Assembly: GCA_017559845.1 (NCBI GenBank)
Contig: JAFYQQ010000049.1
Location: forward strand, 1-64,000
Reading direction: 5' to 3'
Length of the DNA: 64,000 nucleotides
Source: Bacteroidaceae bacterium
Lineage (GTDB): Bacteria; Bacteroidota; Bacteroidia; Bacteroidales; Bacteroidaceae
Position 1 is the first letter of the stretch. The number at the start of each line of letters is the position of its first letter. Under the pieces are notes generated by a model. It was not told the DNA's origin. It was given only the letters and a program-made list of their open reading frames with translations, and ran no database searches. Position numbers and translations under genes: made by a program. Shown piece by piece: positions 51,316 to 60,357 of this stretch.

Positions 51316-52413
51316 TCATTTTACTATCACTTTCCGCACACCCTTTGATGAGTGTTCAATATAGATGCCGGGCACTCTGGGCTCTGCTACACGATATCCG
51401 CTGAGCGAATACCATGCCACCTTGTTCTCTGTGCTCTGGCGTATGCAGCTGATGGCTGTGGTATCGTCTGTGTCATCGCCCACCAAATGCAGGTCATAGG
51501 CTCCCATTATCTCGGTAGATGTCTCGCCCAGCCAACCGCAGTATTGGTTGACTGCACAATACACCTTTACAAAATGGATGCCGGGCAGACTGACACGCTT
51601 ACCCTCATGGTCTACCGCCCATTCGATATTGAACTTGGAACGGTTGTCCGTATTGGGATGATTGTCGACATATCCCCATGCGTAGGCATATTGTACATAG
51701 TAGTTGCCCATCCCGCTTTCGTCCACATAGTTGTCGGCCAGCAATGCACCTTCAAAAGTGAGCGAGTCGGCATCAATCCATTGGGGATAATAACTTTGAT
51801 GGTGATAGACATTGCGGTAAACATGACCGGTATTGCCCATGTTGTCTGTCCAACGCACATACGAAGTGTCGTTAATAAACTTATAGTCGGGATTGGGCGT
51901 CCGTTCCTTGTCCTCATCCGGACGATAATAGGTGATGCGATAATTGTGCACGGTTGTTGGATTGTCGTACTCGCTGCCTGCCAATTCGTACCACGCATCA
52001 TCTGGTTCTCCGTTACCATTGGCATCGTGGCTTACCATCACGATGCCTGGTTCGCACGAACCGCCCTCTTTCGATGCGTTGGGGTTTGGATTGGCATTGC
52101 TGTAGAATGCGTTGCCCAATATCTGAAAATCCATTTTGCCCGGACGGTTCTCTATCATGTGGTCAAACCCAAAAGTGACGTAGCCTCCATAACTGCCAAG
52201 CGAGATGAGCACACGCTCGTCATGGGCAATGCACTCTTCGGCCTTGCGTGCCATGTCTTCGGGTGTATCTCCCTCTTCGTAGGATGGCATTTCATTGACA
52301 AACTGGCCCGGTGCAGGGCGATACTCGTATACCCGATTGATGTAGGGTGATTGTGCGATGGCGCCAATGGCCGTAACGAGCAATACAGAAATGGTAAAAA
52401 TAATTCTTTTCAT
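51316..52413 (-). CDS. Secreted cell-surface protein of the B12 operon
   Basis: A 365-residue protein starting at ATG 52413, one base after the upstream stop; ATG 52422 is the alternative. The signal peptide ends IGAIAQ. The body has LISLGSYGGYVTFGFDHMI, GIVMVSHDANGNGEPDDAWY and SYYPQWIDADSLTFEG, typical of a Bacteroidales surface protein I know mainly from B12 loci. The C-terminus (AWYSLSGYRVAEP, then PGIYIEHSS) looks like a type IX sorting domain. Its role is probably ligand capture or holding the surface complex, by position only. Confidence 0.75.
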   Translation of the reverse strand: MKRIIFTISVLLVTAIGAIAQSPYINRVYEYRPAPGQFVNEMPSYEEGDTPEDMARKAEECIAHDERVLISLGSYGGYVTFGFDHMIENRPGKMDFQILGNAFYSNANPNPNASKEGGSCEPGIVMVSHDANGNGEPDDAWYELAGSEYDNPTTVHNYRITYYRPDEDKERTPNPDYKFINDTSYVRWTDNMGNTGHVYRNVYHHQSYYPQWIDADSLTFEGALLADNYVDESGMGNYYVQYAYAWGYVDNHPNTDNRSKFNIEWAVDHEGKRVSLPGIHFVKVYCAVNQYCGWLGETSTEIMGAYDLHLVGDDTDDTTAISCIRQSTENKVAWYSLSGYRVAEPRVPGIYIEHSSKGVRKVIVK

Positions 52414-52414
52414 A

Positions 52415-53638
52415 CTATTCATATTTTAACGGAATGGTTGTAAAAGCAAAATGTGCTGGGATGTCGCCAGTGCGCACCCGCCACTTCATGGTACCCTCGG
52501 GCGTAAAACAATAGAGATAGCCCGGCGACACATAATTGCCGGCATCAGTCACATAGAATTCGCGCGTGGTGCGATTGACCGCCACGCCATAGGGCATGCG
52601 TATCTTGCGGTCGGTACCGTCTGTGATGAAGCGGTCGGTGACAACCTTGCGTGTGCGCGTATTTATAATATGGTAACTGATGGTCCATTCATTGGTCACA
52701 TAACTCCAGTCGGTTCCATAGACGTAGAGTGAGTCTCCTGCCAGAGTCATCTCTGAGTTCGGTACATCCAATGAGTCGCAGACGGTTTCGGTGTGCGGGT
52801 CTATGACATAGGTTTTGGAACCATAACCGTAATAGTCGCCTCGGGATGACACCCAAATGTATCCCTGGCGGTCTGCTTCGAGACGATGCAGATTGATGGC
52901 CACATCAATGGTGTTTGTCACGGTAAACGTGTTGAGGTCGATAACCGATATCGTTCGGTCATAGTTTGGGAAACGGTAACCGCCACTGTTTGCCACATAC
53001 AATTTGCTGCCATGCACCACAATCTCATCGGGTTGGTAACCCACGGTACAAGTGTCAATTACTTCCATTCGGTCAATGTCAATACGTGCCACATAGCCAA
53101 GACGGGCATTGGGGTCTATCTGTACAGGACCGGCGTAACTGCTTACATAGGCATAGCGGTCGTGAAAGGCTATGTATCGGCAGTTGGGAATGGAAATCTG
53201 CGTAATGTGTTTGGCTGTGGCCGCATCCATCACCTCAACGAAGTGTGAACAGTTGATTACCGCCCACAACTTGCCGTCATAGATTTGCAAATCGTTGCCT
53301 ACATCGCCCAGTTCCTTCACCACACCAGGGTTTACCTCGGCATAGATGTTGCGAATATATTTTCCCGTAAGCGCATCATAATAGTCGAGTGTACACTTGT
53401 TGCTTCCCATGTTGCCTTCGTTGAGAAGATAGAAACCCTTGACTGATGCCGTATCTTTCATGGATACTTGTGCCGTGTCTACCTGTTCTTCCTGGGAAGG
53501 GACTATGTATTCGTCTTCCGTGCGGCACGAAGCAGTCGACAGCAGGAGAATTGACATAAGCGCACAACCAAACGCGCGGTTTTTATTCCCATTCGGAATC
53601 TTTCTCTTTTCTTCCACAATAATAGAGCTTGTTCTCAT
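52415..53638 (-). CDS. btuG: BtuG-like beta-propeller surface lipoprotein
   Basis: A 407-residue protein starting at ATG 53638, 5 bases after the BtuB stop. A lipobox (LLSTASC, ~residue 38) is followed by YncE-like propeller blades such as AYVSSYAGPVQIDPNARLGY, DEIVVHGSKLYVANSGG and QGYIWVSSRGDYYGYGS. BtuG of Bacteroides is a surface lipoprotein that binds cobalamin very tightly and feeds BtuB. Fold, length, lipidation and position directly after btuB support this role. The N-terminal leader before the hydrophobic core is rather long, so the true start may be further inside. Confidence 0.85.
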   Translation of the reverse strand: MRTSSIIVEEKRKIPNGNKNRAFGCALMSILLLSTASCRTEDEYIVPSQEEQVDTAQVSMKDTASVKGFYLLNEGNMGSNKCTLDYYDALTGKYIRNIYAEVNPGVVKELGDVGNDLQIYDGKLWAVINCSHFVEVMDAATAKHITQISIPNCRYIAFHDRYAYVSSYAGPVQIDPNARLGYVARIDIDRMEVIDTCTVGYQPDEIVVHGSKLYVANSGGYRFPNYDRTISVIDLNTFTVTNTIDVAINLHRLEADRQGYIWVSSRGDYYGYGSKTYVIDPHTETVCDSLDVPNSEMTLAGDSLYVYGTDWSYVTNEWTISYHIINTRTRKVVTDRFITDGTDRKIRMPYGVAVNRTTREFYVTDAGNYVSPGYLYCFTPEGTMKWRVRTGDIPAHFAFTTIPLKYE

Positions 53639-53643
53639 AATGT

Positions 53644-55674
53644 CTATATCATTACATTTATCTTGACCTTGAAATTCGTTCCCGGCATGGGATAGCATTG
53701 TACCACCTCGTACTGCTGGTTAAAGACATTATTCACCTCGCCTGTAATCCTTAACGTACACTTCTTTATCCTTACCAGTTTTGTCAAAGAAAGGTCGCTG
53801 GTGTACCATGGCTTGGAGTAGTTTTCGGGGATGTTGGCACTTGCCTCGTAACGTTCTCCTGTATAGATGAAACTGTAATTGAAGGCCCAATCGCGCCATG
53901 ACAACCCTACTATGGCAGAGAAGGCATGCCATGGGATATAAGGCAACTGACCGCCATAGAACGGACTATCCTTATCGGTATGGTCCATTGCGCGGTTAAA
54001 AGTGTAGGAACAATTTGTACTCACGTCCAACTTGCCCAAACGCCAACTGGTGCGCAATGATGCGTCAAGCCCCCAAATATGGCACAGGCCAAAGTTCATC
54101 ATTGTCCATCGGAACTGGTTTGTTGTGGGCATGGCAACAATCTTGTCCTCAACTTCATTATAATAACCGTCTGCCCGCAGTTCCGCACTCCGCAGCAAAC
54201 CTTCTTCCCATACTCTTTTGTAAGTGCCGCCCACATTGTATTGGGTTGTATATTCCGGCTTCAGATCCTTGTTTCCGATGAAGGTGTAATACAAATCATT
54301 GAAGGTGGGCATGCGGAAGATGCGTTTATAAAAGGCACGCAATGACAGATCGTGATTTCCTTTGTCAAGTGGTTGGTAACCGAGTATCAAAGCAGGGGTG
54401 AAACGATTCTTGCTGCCAGCTGAACCGCCAACCATGCGTGTCTTGTCATTGACATAAGTCTGAAGCCCAGACATACGGAAGGACAGCTTATCCCAATGCA
54501 GACTTGTGGACAAGGCAGATAATAAGGTCCATCTGGTGGGATAGACAAAGTTCACAAGATCTGCATCGAGATAATTGTATTGCACATCATTGGACAACGA
54601 GACCTGCCACCATGTCCTTATCTGGTACAGGTGTGCGGCGGAAAGGTAAGCCTCTGACTGATGATAGTGGTTGTCCGTATACATTGTGGTTACGTCAAGG
54701 CGTGGGTCGCTAAGATAATGCAGGTAATCGTATGCCACCTTTGTATTGAGTAGCAATGAATAGCGGTTAGTGAAATTCCTGCGGAATGTTCCTTGTCCGA
54801 AGACCGATGTGTCCCACTGGCGGTCCTGATGGCGGTATTTTCCAGGTTCTTCGCGCACGGAAGCACCAGGGAATCCGCGTTCGCTATTGTAGAAATAGAC
54901 CTTTGCACGCCATTCACCGTCCTTTGACTTGCCGAACAAGGCCGCTTCGGTGCGCAATGCGCTTACATCGCCATTGCGGCGCACTTCGGTGGTGTCATAA
55001 CCGTTCTTCTTGGCGTAACTGAACTTGTAGCGTCCGGAGGTGCTCATATATTCACCGCTGAACTGAGCCGATAATTTCTCAGTCAGTTTCTGCTCCCATA
55101 GGAGAGACGGATTATATGTGTCAAAAGAACCCGCCTTCATGGCCACATTCAGATTGTAACGCTTATGTGTGGTAAACAAAGGTTTCCTGGTCTGCAAATA
55201 GACCGTGGAGGCGGAAGCGTAGTCTTTGGCGGTTTGCAAAAGGTCCGACTTCTCACCGTTATAGAGCTGCAGTGCCTCCATGTTGTCAAGAGAGAAACGT
55301 CCCAGGTCAATCTGCCCGTTCTGGGCATTGCCCAATTGGATTCCGTCATAGAAAACGCCTGTGTGGTTTGTACCGAGCGAACGGACGTTCACGGTTTTCA
55401 ATCCACCGATTCCGCCATAATCCTTTATCTGCACTCCAGCGAAATATCGCATGGCATCAGCCACGCTGTGCACGCTGAGCCGTTCAAGTTCCTTCCCCTT
55501 TAATTGCTGTACAGGAATAATGCTGGAGCCTCCTTTGTCTCTATGGGCGGTAACGGTAACCTCATACAAATGTCGGACAGTGTCGAGAGGAACTGAATCA
55601 CCAGCCTTCTCGACACTTTGGGCATAGGCGTGTTGTACGAATACAACAACAAAACAACCCAAAAGCTGCTTCAT
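53644..55674 (-). CDS. btuB: TonB-dependent cobalamin receptor BtuB
   Basis: A 676-residue receptor from ATG 55674 (an in-frame ATG at 55698 is possible). The signal peptide ends HAYAQ. The plug has LYEVTVTAH as the likely TonB-box region, RYFAGVQIKDYGGIGGLKTV and GTNHTGVFYDGIQLGNAQNG. A beta-barrel follows, ending with FKVKINVMI. It imports corrinoids through the outer membrane with TonB energy. The cobalamin riboswitch directly upstream and the BtuG-like gene downstream identify the substrate. Confidence 0.93.
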   Translation of the reverse strand: MKQLLGCFVVVFVQHAYAQSVEKAGDSVPLDTVRHLYEVTVTAHRDKGGSSIIPVQQLKGKELERLSVHSVADAMRYFAGVQIKDYGGIGGLKTVNVRSLGTNHTGVFYDGIQLGNAQNGQIDLGRFSLDNMEALQLYNGEKSDLLQTAKDYASASTVYLQTRKPLFTTHKRYNLNVAMKAGSFDTYNPSLLWEQKLTEKLSAQFSGEYMSTSGRYKFSYAKKNGYDTTEVRRNGDVSALRTEAALFGKSKDGEWRAKVYFYNSERGFPGASVREEPGKYRHQDRQWDTSVFGQGTFRRNFTNRYSLLLNTKVAYDYLHYLSDPRLDVTTMYTDNHYHQSEAYLSAAHLYQIRTWWQVSLSNDVQYNYLDADLVNFVYPTRWTLLSALSTSLHWDKLSFRMSGLQTYVNDKTRMVGGSAGSKNRFTPALILGYQPLDKGNHDLSLRAFYKRIFRMPTFNDLYYTFIGNKDLKPEYTTQYNVGGTYKRVWEEGLLRSAELRADGYYNEVEDKIVAMPTTNQFRWTMMNFGLCHIWGLDASLRTSWRLGKLDVSTNCSYTFNRAMDHTDKDSPFYGGQLPYIPWHAFSAIVGLSWRDWAFNYSFIYTGERYEASANIPENYSKPWYTSDLSLTKLVRIKKCTLRITGEVNNVFNQQYEVVQCYPMPGTNFKVKINVMI

Positions 55675-55737
55675 GTGTATATGAATCCTTTGTAACATGT
55701 TCAATCTTAATCCATCCCCAGGGATCTTGATCAATAT

Positions 55738-55905
55738 GCAAGAGGCAGGTCTTCTGACTTTTCAACAGAGCAAACGTCTTCCCGATAATCTCAGTGACTG
55801 TGTGTTTGCCTGATAATTTGAATTACAGCTGCGGGACAGTTCAGGACTTACACCTGATTCCCTTTTAATCGCCATGCCAAAGCCTGAAAGCCATGGTAAG
55901 GCGAA
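55738..55905 (-). promoter_or_regulatory. Cobalamin riboswitch
   Basis: On the minus strand the aptamer parts occur in order: AAAAGGGAATCAGGTG, AAGTCCTGAACTGTCCCGC, AGCTGTAA, AGTCACTGAG, CGGGAAGACG, then the B12 box AGTCAGAAGACCTGCC. It ends about 65 bases before the btuB start, so it should turn down the btuB-btuG operon when cobalamin is abundant. Confidence 0.95.
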
Positions 55906-55917
55906 CCAAATGCGGTG

Positions 55918-55949
55918 CAAAGTTATGTTTTTATGACAATACGACCAAA
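55918..55949 (-). promoter_or_regulatory. Promoter of the B12 operon
   Basis: On the minus strand TTTG (55949-55946) precedes TAACTTTG (55925-55918) by 20 bases, a full Bacteroidales consensus. Transcription should begin just before the riboswitch. Confidence 0.8.
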
Positions 55950-55984
55950 TATTTTGACCGTTTTTGTTTAGTTTTTTTTCTGAA

Positions 55985-56062
55985 GGCTTGTGAAACCGTT
56001 TTATAGATGTGCGATTCGTGGTGTCGGAAGCCACGATAAATTGTTGCTGATACAGAAAGGTT
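55985..56062 (+). pseudogene. Decayed fragment of the rfbD-like reductase gene
   Basis: The stretch matches the 3' half of the gene at 48495-49364 (around 49158-49236). TTGCTGATACAGAAAGGTT is identical over 19 bases. Upstream of it TGTGCGAT, AGCC-CGATA and TGAAAC align in the same order, with small deletions that break the frame and introduce stops. It cannot code for a working protein. A copy of the hairpin that follows the intact gene also follows this fragment. Confidence 0.7.
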
Positions 56063-56077
56063 TATGAATGTGGAAAT

Positions 56078-56141
56078 AAATGGAATGCCTTCCATTGACC
56101 AACGCAATGCATTGCATCGGCCATCGGAAGGCATTCCGTTT
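56078..56141. repeat. 64-bp palindromic hairpin, copy 2
   Basis: AAATGGAATGCCTTCC (56078-56093) pairs with GGAAGGCATTCCGTTT (56126-56141), with one T-G pair. Compared with copy 1, a T-A pair in the stem has become C-G, a compensatory change. The centre shares AACGCAATGCATTGCATCGG with copy 1. It lies 37 bases after the end of ackA. Confidence 0.9.
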
Positions 56142-56178
56142 GCTCACGCACCGCGGTGCGTTTTTTCGTCTTATAGGA

Positions 56179-57372
56179 TTATCCGGCCAGGGCCTGTGTG
56201 TCAAGGGCAATCATCAGTTCCTCATCGGTGGGGATGACGCAAACCTTAACCTGGCTGTCGTCTGCGCTGATGACAGCTTCGGTGGCACGGCAGGCCTGGT
56301 TCTTTTCATTGTCAATCTTGATGCCCATGAACTCCAGCCCTGAAGTGGTCTCGCTGCGAACCTCCCACTGGTTTTCGCCGGCGCCGCCGGTGAACAGGAT
56401 AACGTCCACACCGCCCATTGCTGCGGCATACTGGCCGATGTATTTCTTGATGCGATAGAAGTACATGTCCTTTGCCAGACGGGCCTTCTTGTTTCCGTTG
56501 GCAATGCCAGCCAAGATGTCACGGAAGTCGCTGCTCAGTTCGCTGATACCGGCCAGACCGCTCTGCTTGTTCAGCAGGTTACTCATGCCCTTGGTGTCCA
56601 GATTGAGCTTGTCCATGATGAAGGTTACCGCTCCGGCATCAATGTCACCGCTGCGGGTTCCCATGACGAGGCCTTCCAGGGGAGTGAGGCCCATGCTGGT
56701 GTCCACACACTTGCCATACTTCACGGCTGCGATGGAAGCGCCGTTGCCGATGTGGCAGGTGATGATGCGGCTCTTCTCGGGGTCGATACCCAGGAACTCG
56801 CACACGCGCTGGCTTACATAGCGGTGGTTTGTGCCGTGGAAACCGTAGCGGCGCACGCCATATTTCTCGTACAGTTCATAGGGCAGGGCGTACATGTAGG
56901 CATAGTCGGGCATGGTCTGGTGGAAGGCGGTGTCGAACACACCAACCTGCTTGATTTCGGGCAGCAGCGCCTTCACAGCGTTCACGCCCTTGATGTTGGC
57001 GGGGTTGTGCAGGGGAGCCAGGTCGTTGCAAGCCTCAAACACTTCCATGATTTCGGGGGTGAGGATGGCGCTCTTGTTGAACTTCTCGCCGCCGTGTACC
57101 ATGCGATGGCCCACTGCATCCAGTTCGTCAAGGCTCTTCAGCACGGCATAGTCGCCGGTGGTGAGCACTTCAAAGATGAACTGCACGCCGGCAGTATGTT
57201 CCTCGATGGGACGGTCAATCTGCACCTTCTCGCCGTTGACCTTCATCTTGATGAAAGAGTCGGGCAGTCCGATTTTCTCAATACCGCCACTGGTGATTAC
57301 GCTCTGGTTGGTCATGTCATAGAGCGCATATTTGATGGATGAACTTCCGCAGTTCAATACAAGGATTTTCAT
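56179..57372 (-). CDS. ackA: Acetate kinase
   Basis: A 397-residue ASKHA-fold kinase: VLNCGSSSIKYALYD at the start, MVHGGEKF, HIGNGASIAAVKYGKCVDTS, and the later FTGGAGENQWEVR. It interconverts acetyl phosphate and acetate with ATP formation, the usual acetate fermentation step in Bacteroidales. It follows pta by 35 bases, so both are surely cotranscribed. Confidence 0.97.
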   Translation of the reverse strand: MKILVLNCGSSSIKYALYDMTNQSVITSGGIEKIGLPDSFIKMKVNGEKVQIDRPIEEHTAGVQFIFEVLTTGDYAVLKSLDELDAVGHRMVHGGEKFNKSAILTPEIMEVFEACNDLAPLHNPANIKGVNAVKALLPEIKQVGVFDTAFHQTMPDYAYMYALPYELYEKYGVRRYGFHGTNHRYVSQRVCEFLGIDPEKSRIITCHIGNGASIAAVKYGKCVDTSMGLTPLEGLVMGTRSGDIDAGAVTFIMDKLNLDTKGMSNLLNKQSGLAGISELSSDFRDILAGIANGNKKARLAKDMYFYRIKKYIGQYAAAMGGVDVILFTGGAGENQWEVRSETTSGLEFMGIKIDNEKNQACRATEAVISADDSQVKVCVIPTDEELMIALDTQALAG

Positions 57373-57407
57373 TGTTCTGTATGAATGGTTTGATATGGGT
57401 TATACAT

Positions 57408-58415
57408 TTATTTGGCGTCCATGGCCTGACAAGCGGTGATGGCCACCATCTTGTAGATGTCGTCCACGCTGCAGCCGCGGCTTAGGTCGTTTACGGGACG
57501 GGCGATACCCTGGAGAATGGGGCCGATGGCGTCGGCGTTGCCCAGGCGTTGTACCATCTTGTAACCGATGTTGCCCACTTCAAGGCAGGGGAATACCAAT
57601 ACGTTGGCATGTCCGGCAATTTTGCTTCCGGGCGCTTTCTTCTCGCCAACGCCGGGAACCAGTGCCGCGTCTGCCTGCAGTTCGCCGTCGATGTGCAGTT
57701 CGGGAGCCATTTCCTGTGCCATGCGAGTGGCCTCTACCACCTTGTCCACCACCTCGTGCTTGGCGCTGCCCTTGGTGCTGAAGCTCAGCATGGCTACGCG
57801 GGGCTCTTCAAATCCGGCCACGCTCTTGGCGGTCTGTGCGGTACATACGGCAATCTGAGCCAACTGTGAAGCGTCGGGCATGGGGGTAACGGCTACGTCG
57901 CCCACTACCAACACACCGTCCTCGCCATACTGGGGAGTCTGGGTAATCAGCAGCATGGCACCGCTAACGCAAGAGATGCCGGGGGCACACTTGATAATCT
58001 GCAGGGCAGGGCGAAGGGTGTCGCCGGTGGTGCTCAATGCACCGGAAATCTGTCCGTCAGCATCGCCGTTCTTGATGATGAGGCATCCGAAATACAGGGG
58101 GTCAAGCACCTTCTTGCGTGCCTCCTCAATGGTCATGCCCTTCTTCTTGCGCAGTTCGAAAAGCAACTGTGCATAGGTTTCGGTTTTTTCACTGGTGGCA
58201 GGGTCGATGATGGTGGCCTCTCCAACGTGCTTCAGGCCGAGCTTGTCGGCCAAAGCCATGATTTCGTCCACGTTACCGATGAGGATAATCTCTGCCAGTC
58301 CGTCTGCCAAAGCTTTGTCGGCAGCGGTAAGGGTGCGCTCTTCCAAACTCTCGGGCAACACAATGCGTTGCTTGTTGGCCTGTGCGCGTGCTACGATTTT
58401 GTCAATCAGACTCAT
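57408..58415 (-). CDS. pta: Phosphate acetyltransferase
   Basis: A 335-residue short-form Pta without the N-terminal regulatory domains of the E. coli enzyme. Markers are RIVLPESLEERTL, SGALSTTGDTLRPALQIIK, and ANVLVFPCLEVGNIGYKM near the end. It converts acetyl-CoA and phosphate to acetyl phosphate, which ackA uses. The start ATG 58415 lies 50 bases downstream of the cdaA stop. Confidence 0.96.
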   Translation of the reverse strand: MSLIDKIVARAQANKQRIVLPESLEERTLTAADKALADGLAEIILIGNVDEIMALADKLGLKHVGEATIIDPATSEKTETYAQLLFELRKKKGMTIEEARKKVLDPLYFGCLIIKNGDADGQISGALSTTGDTLRPALQIIKCAPGISCVSGAMLLITQTPQYGEDGVLVVGDVAVTPMPDASQLAQIAVCTAQTAKSVAGFEEPRVAMLSFSTKGSAKHEVVDKVVEATRMAQEMAPELHIDGELQADAALVPGVGEKKAPGSKIAGHANVLVFPCLEVGNIGYKMVQRLGNADAIGPILQGIARPVNDLSRGCSVDDIYKMVAITACQAMDAK

Positions 58416-58465
58416 TTGTTGTAATGTTTTTATGTTTATGTACTATTTTTGTTTCCTCGTTTTTG

Positions 58466-59245
58466 TCAGAACTTTCCTTTGGACAGGATGAGTTCCAGTT
58501 CCTCTGCCGTCAGTCGGGCGCGGAACTTGTTGTTATAGGCTGCCGTGATGCTGCCCGTCTCCTCGCTCACCACAATGGCCAGCGCGTCGGTCTCCTTGCT
58601 GATGCCTCGTGCGGCGCGGTGTCTCAGTCCGAAGTGCTTGGGTATGTCCAGGTCGTTGCTTACCGGAAGGATGCACGCCGCAGCGGCAATCTTGTGTCCG
58701 GTGATGATCATGGCACCGTCGTGCAGAGGGCTGTTCTTGAAGAAGATGTTCTCTATGAGGCGTTGCCCAATGCTTGCGTTGATGATGTCGCCGGTGTGCT
58801 TGATGTCATCCAGCGGCAGGTCGTTCTGCAGGACAATCAGTGCGCCCACCTTGTTCTTGCTCATGTTGATGCACGCCATCACCAGTGGCATCACAATGGA
58901 CTTGTCGTTGCGCACGTCATCCTGTTGCTTGTTGTTGTCCCGGCGGAAGAAGTTGAGGAGTCCTCTTACCTTCTCATGCGCGCCAAGGGTGTAGAAGAAG
59001 TGTCTGATTTCCTCTTGGAAAAGGATGATGAGGGCAATGGCGCCCACGTTTACCATCTGGTCCAGGATGCTGCCCAGAAGTTTCATTTCAAGCACCTTGC
59101 TGACGACAATCCAGCAACTAACGAAAAGCAGTACGCCGTAAAAGATGTTTACCGAGCGCGAACGCTTCATTATCATGTAGCAATAATACAGGAGTATGGC
59201 TACAAGCAGAATGTCAATCAGGTCCTTTATTCCAAAGTCAAACAC
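58466..59245 (-). CDS. cdaA: Diadenylate cyclase CdaA
   Basis: A 259-residue protein starting at GTG 59245, needed to include the first membrane helix. Three N-terminal helices (~10-75) are followed by a DAC domain with the catalytic LHDGAMII and GLRHRAARGIS motifs. It makes cyclic di-AMP from two ATP. No c-di-AMP phosphodiesterase or CdaR gene is adjacent. It lies 41 bases after folP, an order I know from other Bacteroidales. Confidence 0.94.
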   Translation of the reverse strand: MFDFGIKDLIDILLVAILLYYCYMIMKRSRSVNIFYGVLLFVSCWIVVSKVLEMKLLGSILDQMVNVGAIALIILFQEEIRHFFYTLGAHEKVRGLLNFFRRDNNKQQDDVRNDKSIVMPLVMACINMSKNKVGALIVLQNDLPLDDIKHTGDIINASIGQRLIENIFFKNSPLHDGAMIITGHKIAAAACILPVSNDLDIPKHFGLRHRAARGISKETDALAIVVSEETGSITAAYNNKFRARLTAEELELILSKGKF

Positions 59246-59286
59246 GTTCTCTTCTGTGGTTTATTATGTTCTGTCAAATTGTTCTC

Positions 59287-60162
59287 TCACTTGGTTGTGC
59301 CGATGCTGCCCCCATCGTGCTTTAGCGTTTCCTTGACGATGCTGATGGCTTCCGTGGCGGCTCTCACGTCGTGGACACGCAGGATATTCGCTCCCTTCAG
59401 CAGGGCGATGGTGTGGAGCGCGGTGGTGCCGTTCAGCGCTTCCTGCGGTGTGCATTTCAGCAGACGGTACACCATGCTTTTGCGGCTTACGCCCACCAGC
59501 AGCGGGGCTTGCAACACTTTGAACGCTTGCAGGTGCGCCATCAACTCATAATTGTGGTCCAGCGTCTTGGCAAAGCCGAAGCCGGGATCCAGAATCACAT
59601 CGCATACGCCCATCTCGCGCAGTTGCTCCAGTCGGTGTCCCAGATGCACAATCACTTCCTTCGTTACGTCTTGGTATGTGGCCTCCTGCTGCATGGTCTG
59701 CGGGTTGCCGCGCATGTGGGTGAGGATGTAGGGGACGTTCAGTTCTGCCATTGTGCGGAACATGTCCTTGTCCAGCTCTCCGCCCGAAATGTCGTTGATG
59801 ATGTGCGCCCCATATTCTTCCACGCATCGGCGTGCCACGTCAGCACGGAAGGTGTCAATGCTGATGATGGCCTGTGGAGCCGTGCGCCGTACTGTCTGCA
59901 GGGCAAAGGCCAGGCGTTCCATCTCTTCCTCGGCCGAAATGTCGGCGGCTCCGGGGCGGGTGCTGTAGGCTCCGATGTCAATGATACTTGCCCCTTCTTC
60001 CATAATCTGTTCCGTCCGTCCGGCTATCTGCGCCTCGGACTGATGACGGCTGTTTTCGTAGAAAGAGTCGGGGGTTACATTCAGAATGCCCATTACCTGC
60101 GGCTCGCTCAAGTCCATCAGTTGCCCCCCCACGTTGATGTAGTATGGAATATGTCCTTTCAT
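59287..60162 (-). CDS. folP: Dihydropteroate synthase
   Basis: A 291-residue TIM-barrel enzyme with GILNVTPDSFYENSR, IDIGAYSTRPGA, ISIDTFRADVARR, ILDPGFGFAKT and the C-terminal RVHDVRAATEAI. It joins the pterin diphosphate to p-aminobenzoate in folate synthesis and is the sulfonamide target. It is the first gene of a minus-strand series folP, cdaA, pta, ackA. Confidence 0.96.
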   Translation of the reverse strand: MKGHIPYYINVGGQLMDLSEPQVMGILNVTPDSFYENSRHQSEAQIAGRTEQIMEEGASIIDIGAYSTRPGAADISAEEEMERLAFALQTVRRTAPQAIISIDTFRADVARRCVEEYGAHIINDISGGELDKDMFRTMAELNVPYILTHMRGNPQTMQQEATYQDVTKEVIVHLGHRLEQLREMGVCDVILDPGFGFAKTLDHNYELMAHLQAFKVLQAPLLVGVSRKSMVYRLLKCTPQEALNGTTALHTIALLKGANILRVHDVRAATEAISIVKETLKHDGGSIGTTK

Positions 60163-60190
60163 GCCTGGGAAAAGTGTTTTAAAACAGCTA

Positions 60191-60222
60191 CAAAGTTAGT
60201 CAATATTTGTAAAACAGACAAA
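60191..60222 (-). promoter_or_regulatory. Promoter of folP
   Basis: On the minus strand TTTG (60222-60219) precedes TAACTTTG (60198-60191) by 20 bases. It is 29 bases before the folP ATG at 60162. Confidence 0.75.
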
Positions 60223-60251
60223 TTTTGCGTCCCTTTATCAAAAAAAGGATG

Positions 60252-60259
60252 TATCTTTG
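60252..60259 (+). promoter_or_regulatory. -7 box for murF
   Basis: TATCTTTG fits TAnnTTTG. The nearest TTTG upstream (60224-60227) gives a rather long 24-base spacer. Transcription would start before the 24-codon leader frame. Confidence 0.55.
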
Positions 60260-60282
60260 CGTTTGCGCAGCCCCGTAGGCGG

Positions 60283-60357
60283 ATGAAAGTTTTTGCCATA
60301 GGTGCTACAAGCCTGGAGTTGGGGCGGCGGATGACTAAATATGAAATAGGAAAATGA
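60283..60357 (+). CDS. 24-codon leader frame overlapping the murF start
   Basis: ATG 60283 begins MKVFAIGATSLELG and ends at TGA 60355-60357, overlapping the first murF ATG (60354) in the ATGA arrangement. It lies downstream of the -7 box, so it should be in the mRNA. It may couple translation into murF or be a chance frame. No repeated amino acid suggests classical attenuation. Confidence 0.35.
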   Translation: MKVFAIGATSLELGRRMTKYEIGK

